Position numbers and translations under genes: made by a program. DNA of 64,000 bases from Mesomycoplasma dispar (GTDB lineage Bacteria; Bacillota_I; Bacilli_A; Mycoplasmatales; Metamycoplasmataceae). Below, piece after piece: positions 43,179 to 55,174 of this stretch; position 1 is the first letter of the stretch; every line of letters begins with the position of its first letter. The notes below the pieces were generated by a model. It was not told where the DNA came from, made no database searches, and worked only from the letters and a program-made list of their open reading frames with translations. The stretch covers positions 620,001 through 684,000 of the forward strand of contig NZ_CP007229.1 in the NCBI RefSeq assembly GCF_000941075.1. The letters run 5' to 3'.

Positions 43179-44711
43179 TTATACGAAGTTTTTTTTCTTT
43201 TTCTTTTTCTTTTCTTTTTCTTTTTCTTTTTCTTTTTCTTTTTCTTTTTCTTTTTCTTTTTCTTTTTCTTCATATTTATCTAAATAATTGTTTTTTAAAT
43301 CCTCAATTAGTTCAAGTCGACTAACTTTTTTATCAAAAATGATATTTTTATCTTTAGGAAAAGCCAAGATTTGGAAAGCCGCTTTATCAAAACTAGATTC
43401 AGGACTTCAATTAAAATTTAGTGTTAAATCCGTTTCAAAAATTGTTGTCAAGAAAATATTATTATTTTCTGTTTTTCTAAGAACCAATTTTTCTCATTCA
43501 ACGTTTTTTGGAAAATTAGTAGGAGCCGATATAGGGTGGGCAGGTCATTTTGAAGGTGGTCGATAACCAATTCGTTCCCAAGTTTCGTAAATAAAAATAT
43601 TATTATTTTTTAGAAATTCATCAAGTTTTTCGCCCTTTAGAAATTTTTGTTCAAAATCAGAAATTAAATCATTTTGGTCAATTTTTAATTTAGGATCTAA
43701 TTTTAAAATTCGGTCAATAATTGTTGTTTTAAATTCGTCAATATTTTTAATAATTGCATGTTTTTTTGGTAAAAAACTGTTAGATCAAGGATTAATTTTA
43801 TTTGTAATTAAATCAAGAATTTTTGGCTTTAAAGTTTTAATATTATTAATTTCTTGGCTAAAATCGATAATATTAGACATAAAAGAAGGGGAAGAAGCGC
43901 TAATCTTGTTTTTTGACAAATTGTACTTTTTTGCGAGTTTATTATAAATTTTTCTAGCTTCTGTTTCAATTAATATTTTCTTCTTTTCATAATCTATAAT
44001 TTTATCATTATCACCAGCATAAATTTTTTCATCAATGTCCCTAAAGATGATTTTTTTATTTTTAGGGTAGACTATAACATTAAAAAAAGGCGAATCATCA
44101 AAAACTACATCGGGTTCAATTAATTTTGAATCTATAACATAATCTGGTACAAATCTTGTGGCTATAATGTTTGAAAAACCATTTTCTTCAAAATAATAGT
44201 AGGTAACACGAGTTGAACTTGAATATCTGCCACGTTCGCGTATTATAATATTGTTTTTTTCCAAGACTTTTTCAAGAAGTTCTCCTTTTAGAAATTTGTC
44301 TTCAAATTCTGACTTGAGTTCAGAACTATTAACTTTAGCAAAATTAGGATTATTTTTTATAATTTCTTCAGTTCTATCAACAATATTTTTTTGAAATTGT
44401 TCTAGGTTTTCAATTGTTATTCTACTTTGTTCGCCAAGGAATAAAAATTTATCCCTCTGCTTTTCGGGTTGATTATAAAACAAATTTAAGGCCGAAAAAG
44501 TACCGTTTTTTGTATTAAATTCTTCATAATGTTTCGCTAGTAAATTTAAAAAATAGTAAGAATTGTAATTTTCTGGATTGTTAATTCCGTCATCTTTGTT
44601 AAAAATTTGTTTAGTAAGAAAAGTAATTAAATTTCCGCAGGAAGTTAAAAAAAATGCCGGAATTAAAAGGGTTGTTCCCAAAAATTTAGTAAGAATTAGT
44701 CTATTTTTCAT
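43179..44711 (-). CDS. Surface lipoprotein partner, tandem cassette 2, with (GluLys)n tail
   Basis: 510 residues. Signal peptide LILTKFLGTTLLIPAFFLTS then Cys25 (lipobox LTSC). Two homologous halves: ITIENLEQFQKNIVDRTEEI...FEDKFLKGELLEKVLEKNNI (~88-150) and AIIKNIDEFKTTIIDRILKL...FEQKFLKGEKLDEFLKNNNI (~315-375), each followed by a strand block (FFNVIVYPKNKKIIF; AFQILAFPKDKNIIF). The C-terminus is an expanded hexanucleotide tract encoding about ten Glu-Lys repeats and a Lys run, ending KNFV. Relatives have only one to three such pairs. Start overlaps the protease stop by 11 nt. Confidence 0.85.
43192..43270 (-). repeat. Hexanucleotide microsatellite (GAAAAA on coding strand) in lipoprotein gene
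   Basis: On the plus strand, C residues recur every 6 nt (TTTTTC units) from 43268 down to 43197, except one 5-nt interval between 43214 and 43209. On the coding strand this is nine uninterrupted GAAAAA units, then a 5-nt unit that shifts frame from Glu-Lys to poly-Lys, then two more. Multiples of 6 keep frame, so copy-number change would alter tail length; the 5-nt unit shows slippage has happened. Confidence 0.9.
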
Positions 44712-46779
44712 TATTAACCAAATAAGAAAGTGCTAATTTATCTTCAACAGAATTATCAAAAGTTACAGATTTAAATTTTTTGATATAAAGACGATAGTAG
44801 CCTGATTTTTCTGCTTTAAAATCAATTAATTCATCATTGCTTTTAATGCTTGTTGACCAAGAAACATCAACTCAATTATTATTTGAATCAAGTTTTTGCA
44901 AATACAAATCATAATCTGAAACAAAATCGCCTTTTTGATTTTCTTTAGTAGCTTTTAATTTTAAACGTTCAGAATTAATATGTGTTTCTGACCATTTGTC
45001 AAAGTCATTTTTATGTTGGTTAATCTTAGATTTAGCATCTAAAATAGCAGCGGCGCCTGCAACTGGTAAACCAATCGAAGTAAAATGCGTTAAAAATCAT
45101 CATCAACTTACGTAGTTGCTCTTGTTAGGTGCGGCTACTTTATTTTTTAAAAGACCAGCATTAAACATTCAAGACAAAGAAGCCTTAATTCTGTCATTTG
45201 AATTTACTCAGAATGGTTTGCTAGTAAAAATTGTTTCCTGGTCTGATTTTTTTTGGTCTCTAATAAAGTAGGTATTTTCACTAGCTTTTAACATATTTTT
45301 AAAATCGGGAGTGCCTGACCCATATTTTTCAAAATAACCATTTCTCTTTTTAGTTAAATCACTATGATCTGGGGAAATTGCCGAAGCAGATAAAATCGCT
45401 TTTAATGCTATTACTCTATTGTTATCATTATCTAAATTTGGTTTTTCTCTTAGCAGTGTTGATATTAAGCCAGTGACAATAGGGGCTGCAAAACTAGTTC
45501 CGTTAACAAAATCATCCTTAAAATTATTAGTAACAGGATTATAAATCCGTCCGGGAGCGACGACTAAAGGTTTGGCCAATTCATTATATTGTTCGCCAGT
45601 TTTATAATTTGAATAGTCAGCAATTTTGTTTTTCGCAATTTTTCAAGGTTCAGAATTATCATCAAGCGCGCCAACAACTATAGAATTTAAAGATAATTTT
45701 TCATCATCTATTCAAGGGTGGTCTTCATATTCCTCATCAGAATATTCTCTTGCACCGTTACCCGCCGAAAAAACGTTAATAACACCATATTTTCTTGCTA
45801 AAAAATCAAGAAAAAAGGCGTTTTCTTTATAATCGTAAAAATCTTTTCCTGTGGCCCCATAACTGTGATTTATTACCCTAACATTATTGGTTTCAACCAT
45901 TCATTCAATTGCTTTTTGTCACTGACTGTTAGTAGTAAATATGGACAAATAGGAAGTTGACTTGGTATCAATGCCTAGTTTGCTACCTAATATTAATGAT
46001 ACTAAAGTTGAATGATATGGTTCTTTTTTACCATCCTTTACATCATTCCACTTTTTAATAGATCCCAAGTCGTTAATATGAAAGTTATTAGAATTAAAAT
46101 AACCCATATAATTGAAGTTAAATTCATTCTTAACTTCGATTGCGCCAACTTTTGTTTGTGGTGATTTGTAAGTTATTTTATCCTTATTAGCCTGTTCTTC
46201 AAAATTAACAATCTTAATATTTTTTAACAACGATTCTTTAAACTTGTCAATTGGAGTTTTAGGTAAATAATAGTTGTAACCATCTAGTTCATCATTATAA
46301 CGATACCAACTTAAAGGCTTTATTTTTTTATCTCCTTCATTTTTATATACGATGTAACGACTAATGAACGAGTTTTCTATTGAATTTTTTACAAAAAACT
46401 CTCTATCATTCTCGGTATCAAAATAAAACCATACAATTGGTAATATTTTACTGGTCTTAGCTTCTTTGAATTTTAATCTTGATTTTTCTATTTTTTTAAT
46501 AAATTCAAGATTAAAATTACTTATTTCTTTAGACTCAGTACTCAAGAAATTAGGGTTTAACAATAGTTTTAATTCGAATTGATTATCAAAATCATCAATT
46601 TTTGCCGAGTTGCTTAACTGTTTGGCAAAAGGCTCTCTTATATCGACTTTATTACTAAAATTTGAAGCATATCAATATTTTTTAGTATTAAAATTTATAA
46701 GAAAAGAGTGATATATTAAAAAAATTGATGGTCAAAACACCAATAATAAAATTATTTTTTTTAATTTCGCTAATTTCAT
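44701..46779 (-). CDS. Subtilisin-like (S8) serine protease, tandem cassette 2
   Basis: 692 residues, starting MKLAKLKKIILLLVFWPSIF (signal anchor). Pro-region with LLLNPNFLSTESKEISNFNL and KILPIVWFYFDTENDREFFV. Catalytic core: TKVGAIEVKNEF with Glu215 for Asp, EPYHSTLVSLILGS (His ~259), VRVINHSYG, INVFSAGNG (Asn), NGTSFAAPIVTG (Ser ~430). C-terminal domain: VNSNDRIKASLSWMFNAGLL to ATKENQKGDFVSDYDLYLQK and SGYYRLYIKKFKSVTFDNSV. About 95% identical by eye to cassettes 3 and 4; differences cluster in the loop just after the AGNG motif and in the N-terminal insert around YRYNDELDGYNYY. Confidence 0.9.
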
Positions 46780-47210
46780 TTTTCACACCAAATTAAAATT
46801 ATTTATAAAAATTATAACATCTTTTGGCTTTTTAATTTAATTATATTCATTTTATTATCACTTTAATTTTTTATTGAAAACCCGAATTCTACTTTTAAAT
46901 AAATATTTTATCATTATACTTTTATTAACGAATTATGACTAATAATCATGAGCTTTATTTATTAATAATTTTCAATATTCTAAAAAATTTTAAAATTCTC
47001 ACAATAAATTATTGACCTTTTGCCACATAAAAGAAAATAAAATTAAACCAAGCCCTTAAAAGTTACTTACCATACAAAGCCCAAGTTTTATATTAGGGAA
47101 ATTATTTATCCAAATCTTTTAAAATGAACATGAGAGAAAAAATTAACAGAGTGTATAATCAAAATCATAAATAAAAAACTATTTGTCTGATTTTTTCTAC
47201 TAATTTAAAC
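46780..47210. other. Intercassette spacer, cassettes 2/3
   Basis: 431 bp, no gene. From right to left: the end of lipoprotein 3, a block shared by all spacers with the IS3 scar (ATATTAGGGAAATTATTTATCC), AT-rich filler, and a minus-strand -10 (TATAAT, 46811-46816) about 35 nt before the cassette 2 protease ATG. Almost the same sequence fills the other spacers. Confidence 0.6.
46811..46816 (-). promoter_or_regulatory. -10 box of tandem cassette 2
   Basis: Minus-strand TATAAT in GATGTTATAATTTTTATAAA; the same context is conserved at 50801-50806 and 54796-54801 before the other tandem proteases. Confidence 0.5.
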
Positions 47211-48689
47211 TTATACGTAGTTTTTTACTTTTTGTTTGTCTTTTTCTTCATATTTGTCTAAATAATTGTTTTTTAAATCTTCCATTAGTTGAAGTCGACT
47301 AACGTTTTTATCAAAAACGATATTCTTATTCTTAGGAAAAGCCAGGATTTGGAAAGCCACTTTATCAAAACTAGATTCAGGACTTCTAACAAAATTTAGT
47401 GTTAAATCCGTCTTAAAAATTGTTGTCAAAAAAATATTATTATCTTCTGTTTTTCTAAGAAGTAATTTTTCTCATTCCACTCTTTTTGGATAATTATTAG
47501 GATCCGGTATACTATGTGGAACTCATCTTCAAAATGATTCATAACCAATTCGTTCCCAAGTTTCGTAAATAAAAATATTATTATTTTTTAGAAATTCATC
47601 AAGTTTTTCGCCGTCTAGAAATTTTTGTTCAAAATCAGAAATTAGATCATTTTGGTCAATTTTTAATTTAGGATCTAATTTTAAAATTCGGTCAATAATT
47701 GTTGTCTTAAATTCGTCAATATTTCTAATAATTGCATGTTTTTTTGGTAGAAAACTGTTAGATCAAGGATTAATTTTATTTGTAATTAAATCAAGAATTT
47801 TTGGCTTTAAAGTTTTAATATTATTAATTTCTTGGCTAAAATCAATAATAATAGACATAAAAGAGGGGGATGAAGTGCTAATCTCATTTTTTGACAAATT
47901 GTACTTTTTTGCGAGTTTATTATAAATTTTTCTAGCTTCTGTTTCAATTAATATTTTCTTCTTTTCATAATCTATAATTTTATTATTATCACCAGCATAA
48001 ATTTTTTCATTAATGTCCCTAAAGGTGATTGTTTTATTTTTAGGGTAGACTATAACATTAAAAAAAGGTGAATCTTTAAAAACTATAGTGGGTTCAATTA
48101 ATTTTGAATCTATAATATAATTTGGTATAAATCTTGTGGCTATAATGTTTGAAAAACCATTTTCTTCAAAATAATAGTAAGTAACACGAGTTTGCCTCGA
48201 ATATCTACCATGTTCGTCTATTATAATATTGTTTTTTTCTAATACTTTTTCAAGAAGCTCTCCTTTTAGAAATTTGTCTTCAAATTCTGACTTGAGTTCA
48301 GAAGTATTAACATTGGCAAAATTAGGATTATTTTTTATAATTTCTTCAGTTCTATCAACAATATTTTTTTGAAATTGCTCTAGGTTTTCAATTGTTAGTC
48401 TATCTTGTTCGCCAAGGAATCAAATATTGTCCCGTTGTTTTTCGGGTTGATTATAAAATAGATTTAAGGCTGAAAAAGTACCGTTTTTTGCATTAAATTC
48501 TTCATAATGTTTTGCTAGTAAATTTAAAAAATAGTAAGAATTGTAATTTTTTGGATTGTTAATTTCCTCATCTTTGTTAAAAATCTGTTTATTAATAAAA
48601 GAAATTAAATTTCCGCAGGAAGTTAAAAAAAACGCCGGAATTAAAAGGGTTGTTCCCAAAAATTTAGTAAGAATTAGTTTAGTTTTCAT
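47211..48689 (-). CDS. Surface lipoprotein partner, tandem cassette 3
   Basis: 492 residues, starting MKTKLILTKFLGTTLLIPAF, with lipobox LTSC and Cys25. UGA-encoded Trp at residue ~90 (DNIWFLGEQDRL) interrupts the frame under the standard code, but the gene is continuous. Same two-half layout as cassette 2 (LTIENLEQFQ and AIIRNIDEFK). Variable blocks relative to cassettes 2 and 4 are IIIDEHGRYSRQTRV (~150) and ESFWRWVPHSIPDPNNYP (~390). The tail YEEKDKQKVKNYV lacks the expanded repeat. Overlaps protease 3 by 11 nt. Confidence 0.85.
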
Positions 48690-50769
48690 TGTGAACCAAA
48701 TAAGAAAGTGCTAATTTATCTTCAACAGAATTATCAAAAGTTACAGATTTAAATTTTTTGACATAAAGCCGGTAGTTGCCTGATTTTTCCGCTTTAAAAT
48801 TGATTAATTCATCATTACTTTTAGAACTTGTTGACCAAGAAACATCAACTCAATTATTATTTGAATCAAGTTTTTGCAAATACAAATCATAATCTGAAAC
48901 AAAATCGCCATTTTGATTTTCTTTAGTAGTTTCTAGCTTTAAACGCTCAGAATTAATATGTGTTTCTGACCATTTGTCAAAGTCATTTTTATGTTGGTTC
49001 ATCTTAGATTTAGCATCTAAAATAGCAGCGGCGCCTGCAACTGGTAAACCAATCGAAGTAAAAGGTGTTAAAAATCATCATCAACTTACGTAGTTGCTCT
49101 TGTTAGGTGCGGCTACTTTATTCTTTAAAAGACCAGCATTAAACATTCAAGATAAAGAAGCTTTAATTTTGTCGTTTGAATTTACTCAGAATGGTTTGCT
49201 AGTAAAAATTGTTTCCTGCTCTGATTTTTTTTGGTCTCTAATAAAGTAGGTATTTTCACTAGCTTTTAACATATTTTTAAAATCGGGAGTGCCTGATCCA
49301 TATTTTTCAAAATAACCACTTCTCTTTATAGTTACATCACTATGATCTGGGGAAATTGCCGAAGCAGATAAAATTGCTTTTAATGCTATTAGTCTATTGT
49401 CATCATTATCTAAATTTGGTTTTTCTCTTAGGAATGTTGATATTAAACCAGTGACAATAGGAGCTGCAAAACTAGTTCCGCTAACAAAATCATCCTTAGA
49501 ACTATTAGTAACAGGATTATAAATCCGTCCGGGAGCGACGACTAAAGGTTTGGCCAATTCATAATATTTTTGATCATTTTTATAATTTGAATAGTCAGCA
49601 ATTTTGTTTTTGGCAATTTTTCAAGGCTCAGAATTACCATCAAGCGCGCCAACAACTATAGAATTTAAAGATAATTTTTCATCATCTATTCAAGGGTGAT
49701 CCACAATTTTCCCATCATTTCTTTCCATTGCACCGTTACCTGCCGAAAAAACGTTAATAACACCATATTTTCTTGCTAAAAAATCAAGAAAAAAGGCGTT
49801 TTCTTTATAATCGTAAAAATCTTCTCCTGTGGCCCCATAACTGTGATTTATTACCCTAACATTATTGGTTTCAACCATTCATTCAATTGCTTTTTGTCAT
49901 TCGCCGTTAGTAGTAAATATAGACAAATAGGAAGTTGACTTGGTATCAATGCCCAGTTTACTACCTAATATTAATGATACTAAAGTTGAATGAAGTGGTT
50001 CGTCTTCATCATCCTTTGTTGTGATTGGTTTATTTCACTTATTAGTAGATCCCAAGTCGTTAATATGAAAGTTATTAGAATTAAAATAACTCATAAAATT
50101 ATAGTTAAATTCATCCTTAACTTCAATTGCGCCAACTTTTGTTTGTGGTGTTTTATAAGTTGATTTATCCTTTTTAGCCTGTTCTTCAAAATTAACAATC
50201 TTAATATTTTTTGATAATGACTCTTTAAAATTGTCAATTGGGGTTTTAGGCAAATAATAGTTGTAACTATCTAGAAATGGATCATTATAACGATACCAAC
50301 TTAAAGGCTTTATTTTTTTATCTCCTTCATTTTTATATACGATGTAACGACTAATGAACGAGTTTTCTATTGAATTTTTTACAAAAAACTCTCTATCATT
50401 CTCGGTATCAAAATAAAACCATACAATTGGTAATATTTTACTGCTCTTAACTTCTTTGAATTTTAATCTTAATTTTTCTATTTTTTTAATAAATTCAAGA
50501 TTAAAATTACTTATTTCTTTAGACTCAGTACTCAAGAAATTAGGGTTTAACAATAGCTTTAATTCGAATTGATTATCAAAATCATCAATTTTTGCCGAGT
50601 TACTTAACTGTTTTGCAAAAGGCTCTCTTATATCGATTTTATTACTAAAATTTGAAGCATATCAATATTTTTTAGTAATAAAATTTATAAAAAAAGGGTG
50701 ATATATTAAAAAAATTGATGGCAAAAACACCAATAATAAAATTATTTTTTTAAATTTAGCTAATTTCAT
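48679..50769 (-). CDS. Subtilisin-like (S8) serine protease, tandem cassette 3
   Basis: 696 residues. Same order as cassette 2: signal anchor, TKVGAIEVKDEF (Glu at Asp position), a His in the SLVSLILGS-type motif, VINHSYGATGEDFYDYKENA, FSAGNGAMERNDGKIVDHPW (variable loop), SGTSFAAPIVTG (Ser). It has one more residue than cassette 2 around YRYNDPFLDSYNYY and an acidic insert (TKDDEDE) before the His motif. The C-terminal domain ends YLVHNEN. Confidence 0.9.
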
Positions 50770-51214
50770 TTTTCAACCCTAATTAAAATTATTTATAAAA
50801 ATTATAACATGTTTTGTCTTTTTAATTTAATTATATTCATTTTATTATCACTTTAATTTTTTTATTGAAAACCCGACTTCTACTTTTAAATAAATATTTT
50901 ATCATTACACTTCTATTAACAAATTATGACTAATAATCATGACCTTTATTTATTAATAATTTTCAATATTCTAAAAAATTTTAAAATTTTCACAATAAAT
51001 TATTGACCTTTTGCCATAAAAAAGAAAATAAAATTAAACCAGGCCCTTAAAAGTTACTTATCATATAAAAGCCCAAATTTTATATTAGGTAAATTATTTA
51101 TCCAAATCTTTTAAAATGAACATGAGAGAAAAAATAAGCAAAAGTGGTGCGGTCAAAATCATAGAAAAAAATTATTTGTCTGATTTTTTCTACTAATTTA
51201 AACTTATATGTGGT
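50770..51214. other. Intercassette spacer, cassettes 3/4
   Basis: 445 bp, no gene. Near copy of the 46780-47210 spacer, with a -10 box at 50801-50806 (minus) and the IS3-derived scar near 51055-51120. No terminator hairpin seen. Confidence 0.6.
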
Positions 51215-52687
51215 TTATTGGCGCTGGTTTTCTTTTCTTTTTTCTTCATATTTATCTAAATAATTGTTTTTTAAATCTTCAATTAGTTCAAGTCGACTAA
51301 CTTTTTTATCAAAAATGATATTTTTATTCTTAGGAAAAGTCAAGATTTGGAAAGCAACTTTATCAAAACTAGATTTAGGACTTCTAGCAAAATTTAGCGT
51401 TAAATCCGTTTTAAAAATTGGTGTCAAAAAAATATTATTATCTTCTGTTTTTCTAAGAACTAATTTTTCTCATTCCGCCCTTTTTGAAAAATTAGTAGGA
51501 GGTGATATGGGGTCGCGAATCAATCTTCAAAATGATTCATAACCAATTCGTTCCCAAGTTTCGTAAATAAAAATATTATTATTTTTTAGAAATTCATCAA
51601 GTTTTTCGCCGTTTAGAAATTTTTGTTCAAAATCAGAAATTAGATCATTTTGGTCAATTTTTAATTTAGGATCTAATTTTAAAATTCGGTCAATAATTGT
51701 TGTCTTAAATTCGTCAATATTTCTAATAATTGCATGTTTTTTTGGTAGAAAACTGTTAGATCAAGGATTAATTTTATTTGTAATTAAATCAAGAATTTTT
51801 GGCTTTAAAGTTTTAATATTATTAATTTCTTGGCTAAAATCGATAATTTTAAACATAAAAGAGGGGGATGAACCGCTAATCTCGTTTTTTGACAAATTGT
51901 ACTTTTTTGCGAGTTTATTATAAATTTTTCTAGCTTCTGTTTCAATTAATATTTTCTTCTTTTCATAATCTATAATTTTATCATTATCACCAGCATAAAT
52001 TTTTTCATCAATGCCCCTAAAGGTGATTGTTTTATTTTTAGGGTAGACTATAACATTAAAAAAAGGTGAATCTTTAAAAACTATAGTGGGTTCAATTAAT
52101 TCTGCATCTATAATATAATCTGGTGTAAATCTTGTTGCTATAATGTTTGAAAAACCATTTTCTTCAAAATAATAGTAGGTAACACGAGTTGGCCTTGAAT
52201 ATCTGACACGTTCGCGTATTATAATATTATTTTTTTCTAAGACTTTTTCAAGAAGTTCTCCTTTTAGAAATTTGTCTTCAAATTCTGACTTGAGTTCAGA
52301 AGAATTAATTTTGGCAAAATTAGGATTATTTTTTATAATTTCTTCAGTTCTATCAACAATATTTTTTTGAAATTGTTCGAGGTTTTCAATTGTTATTCTA
52401 CTTTGTTCGCCAAGGAATAAAAATTTGTCCCGTTGTTTTTCGGGTTGATTATAAAACAGATTTAAGGCTGAAAAAGTGCCGTTTTTTGCATTAAATTCTT
52501 CGTAATGTTTAGCTAGTAAATTTAAAAAATAGTAAGAATTGTAATTTTTTGGATTGTTAATTCCGTCATCTTTGTTAAAAATTTGTTTAGTAATAAAAGT
52601 AATTAAATTTCCGCAGGAAGTTAAAAAAAATGCAGGAATTAAAAGGGTTGTTCCTAAAAATTTAGTGAGAATTAGTTTAGTTTTCAT
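51215..52687 (-). CDS. Surface lipoprotein partner, tandem cassette 4
   Basis: 490 residues. Lipobox LTSC with Cys25, two-half structure as in cassettes 2 and 3. The variable block after LEKNNIIIRERVRYSRPTRV and the one at RLIRDPISPPTNFSK-like positions (51480-51540) differ from the sister copies, while the repeats around them are nearly identical. The tail is short, DKYEEKRKENQRQ. Overlaps protease 4 by 11 nt. Confidence 0.85.
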
Positions 52688-54764
52688 TATTAACCAAATA
52701 AGAAAGTGCTAATTTATCTTCAACAGAATTATCAAAAGTTACAGATTTAAATTTTTTGACATAAAGCCGGTAGTAGCCTGATTTTTCTGCTTTAAAATTG
52801 ATTAATTCATCATTGCTTTTAGAGCTTGTTGACCAAGAAACATCAACTCAATTATTATTTGAATCAAGTTTTTGCAAATACAAATCATAATCTGAAATAA
52901 AATCGCCTTTTTGATTTTCTTTAGTAGCTTCTAGCTTTAAACGTTCAGAATTAATATGTGTTTCTGACCATTTGTCAAAGTCATTTTTATGTTGGTTCAT
53001 CTTAGATTTTGCATCTAAAATAGCAGCGGCGCCTGCAACTGGTAAACCAATCGAAGTAAAAGGTGTTAAAAATCATCATCAACTTACGTAGTTGCTCTTG
53101 TTAGGTGCGGCTACTTTATTTTTTAAAAGACCAGCATTAAACATTCAAGATAAAGAAGCTTTAATTTTGTCGTTTGAATTTACTCAGAATGGTTTGCTAG
53201 TAAAAATTATTTCCTGGTCTGATTTTTTTTGGTCTCTAATAAAGTAGGTATTTTCACTAGCTTTTAACATATTTTTAAAATCGGGAGTGCCTGACCCATA
53301 TTTTTCAAAATAACCATTTCTCTTTTTAGTTAAATCACTATGATCTGGGGAAATTGCCGAAGCAGATAAAATCGCTTTTAATGCTATTAGTCTATTATCA
53401 TCATTATCTAAATTTGGTTTTTCTCTTAGGAATGTTGATATTAAACCAGTGACAATAGGAGCCGCAAAACTAGTTCCGTTAACAAAATCATCCTTAAAAT
53501 TATTAGTAACAGGATTATAAATCCGTCCGGGAGCGACGACTAAAGGTTTGGCCAATTCATAATATTTTTGGTCAGTTTTATAATTTGAATACTCAGCAAT
53601 TTTGTTTTTGGCAATTTTTCAAGGCTCGGAATTATCATCAAGTGCGCCAACAACTATAGAATTTAAAGATAATTTTTTTTTATCTATTCAAGGGTGATCT
53701 ACAATTTCCGCATTATTTCTTTCCATTGCACCGTTACCCGCTGAAAAAACGTTAATAACACCATATTTTCTTGCTAAAAAATCAAGAAAAAAGGCGTCTT
53801 CTTTATAATCGTAAAAATCTTCTCCTGTGGCCCCATAACTGTGATTTATTACCCTAACATTATTGGTTTCAACCATTCATTCAATTGCTTTTTGTCATTC
53901 GCCGTTAGTAGTAAATATAGACAAATAGGAAGTTGACTTGGTATCAATGCCCAGTTTACTACCTAATATTAATGATACTAAAGTTGAATGAAGTGGTTCG
54001 TCTTCATCATCCTTTGTTGTGATTGGTTTATTTCACTTATTAGTAGATCCCAAGTCGTTAATATGAAAGTTATTAGAATTAAAATAACTCATAAAATTAT
54101 AGTTAAATTCATCCTTAACTTCAATTGCTCCAACTTTTGTTTGTGGTGTTTTATAAGTTGACTTATCCTTTTTAGCCTGTTCTTCAAAATTAACAATCTT
54201 AATATTTTTTGATAATGACTCTTTAAACTTGTCAATTGGGGTTTTAGGCAAATAATAGTTGTAACTATCTAGTTCATCATAATAACGAAGCCAACTTAAA
54301 GGCTTTATTTTTTTATCTCCTTCATTTTTATATACGATGTAACGACTAATTGACGAGTTTTCTATTGAATTTTTTACAAAAAACTCTCTATCATTTTCGG
54401 TATCAAAATAAAACCATACAATTGGCAATATTTTACTGCTCTTAGCTTCTTTGAATTTTAATCTTGATTTTTCTATTTTTTTAATAAATTCAAGATTAAA
54501 ATTACTTATTTCATTAGGTTCAGTACTCAAGAAATTAGGGTTTAACAATAGTTTTAATTCGAATTGATTATCAAAATCATTAATTTTTGACGAGTTACTT
54601 AACTGTTTTGCAAAAGGCTCTCTTATATCGATTTTATTACTAAAATTTGAAGAATATCAATATTTTTTAGTATTAAAATTTATAAAAAAAGAGTGATATA
54701 TTAAAAAAATTGATGGTCAAAACATCAATAATAAAATTATTTTTTTAAATTTTGCTAATTTCAT
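52677..54764 (-). CDS. Subtilisin-like (S8) serine protease, tandem cassette 4
   Basis: 695 residues. Signal anchor MKLAKFKKIILLLMFWPSIF, LNPNFLSTEPNEISNFNLEF, KILPIVWFYFDTENDREFFV, TKVGAIEVKDEF (Glu at Asp position), VINHSYGATGEDFYDYKEDA, FSAGNGAMERNNAEIVDHPW, NGTSFAAPIVTG (Ser). Closest to cassette 3 in the acidic insert and post-AGNG loop, but to cassette 2 in the N-terminal insert (YYDELDSYNYY) and the FVNGTSF block, a mosaic pattern that suggests gene conversion. Confidence 0.9.
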
Positions 54765-55108
54765 TTTTCACACCTAATTAAAATTATTTATAAAAATTAT
54801 AACATGTTTTGTACTTTTAATTTAATTATATTCATTTTATTATCACTTTAATTTTTTTATTGAAAACCCGAATTCTACTTTTAAATAAATATTTTATCAT
54901 TATACTTTTATTAACAAATTATGACTAATAATCATGAGCTCTATTTATTAATAATTTTCAATTTTCTAAAAAATTTTAAAATTCTCACAATAAATTATTA
55001 ACCTTTTGCCACATAAAATGAAATAAAATTGAGCTGAACCCTTAAAAGTTACTTATCATATAAAAGCCCAAGTTTTATATTAGGGAAATTATTTATCCAA
55101 AACTTTTA
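54765..55108. other. Intercassette spacer, cassettes 4/5, left of IS1634-like element
   Basis: 344 bp, no gene. It repeats the spacer of 46780-47210, with a minus-strand -10 at 54796-54801. Its last 84 bp (55025-55108) are duplicated at 56975-57058 on the far side of the insertion sequence. Confidence 0.6.
55025..55108. repeat. 84-bp direct repeat left of IS1634-like element
   Basis: Begins AAAATTGAGCTGAACCC and ends CCAAAACTTTTA; recurs at 56975-57058, exactly abutting the element on both sides. Confidence 0.93.
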
Positions 55109-55174
55109 CCTGAATTTCCCAGTTGCAAAGGTTTAGTTAAAAAGATGTCTTAAAAAAGGGCGTCTTTTTATTTT

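Noticed and set aside
43192..43270. Hexamer tract as an on/off phase-variable switch
   Set aside because: Six-base units do not change frame, and the tract is at the 3' end of the gene rather than the promoter.
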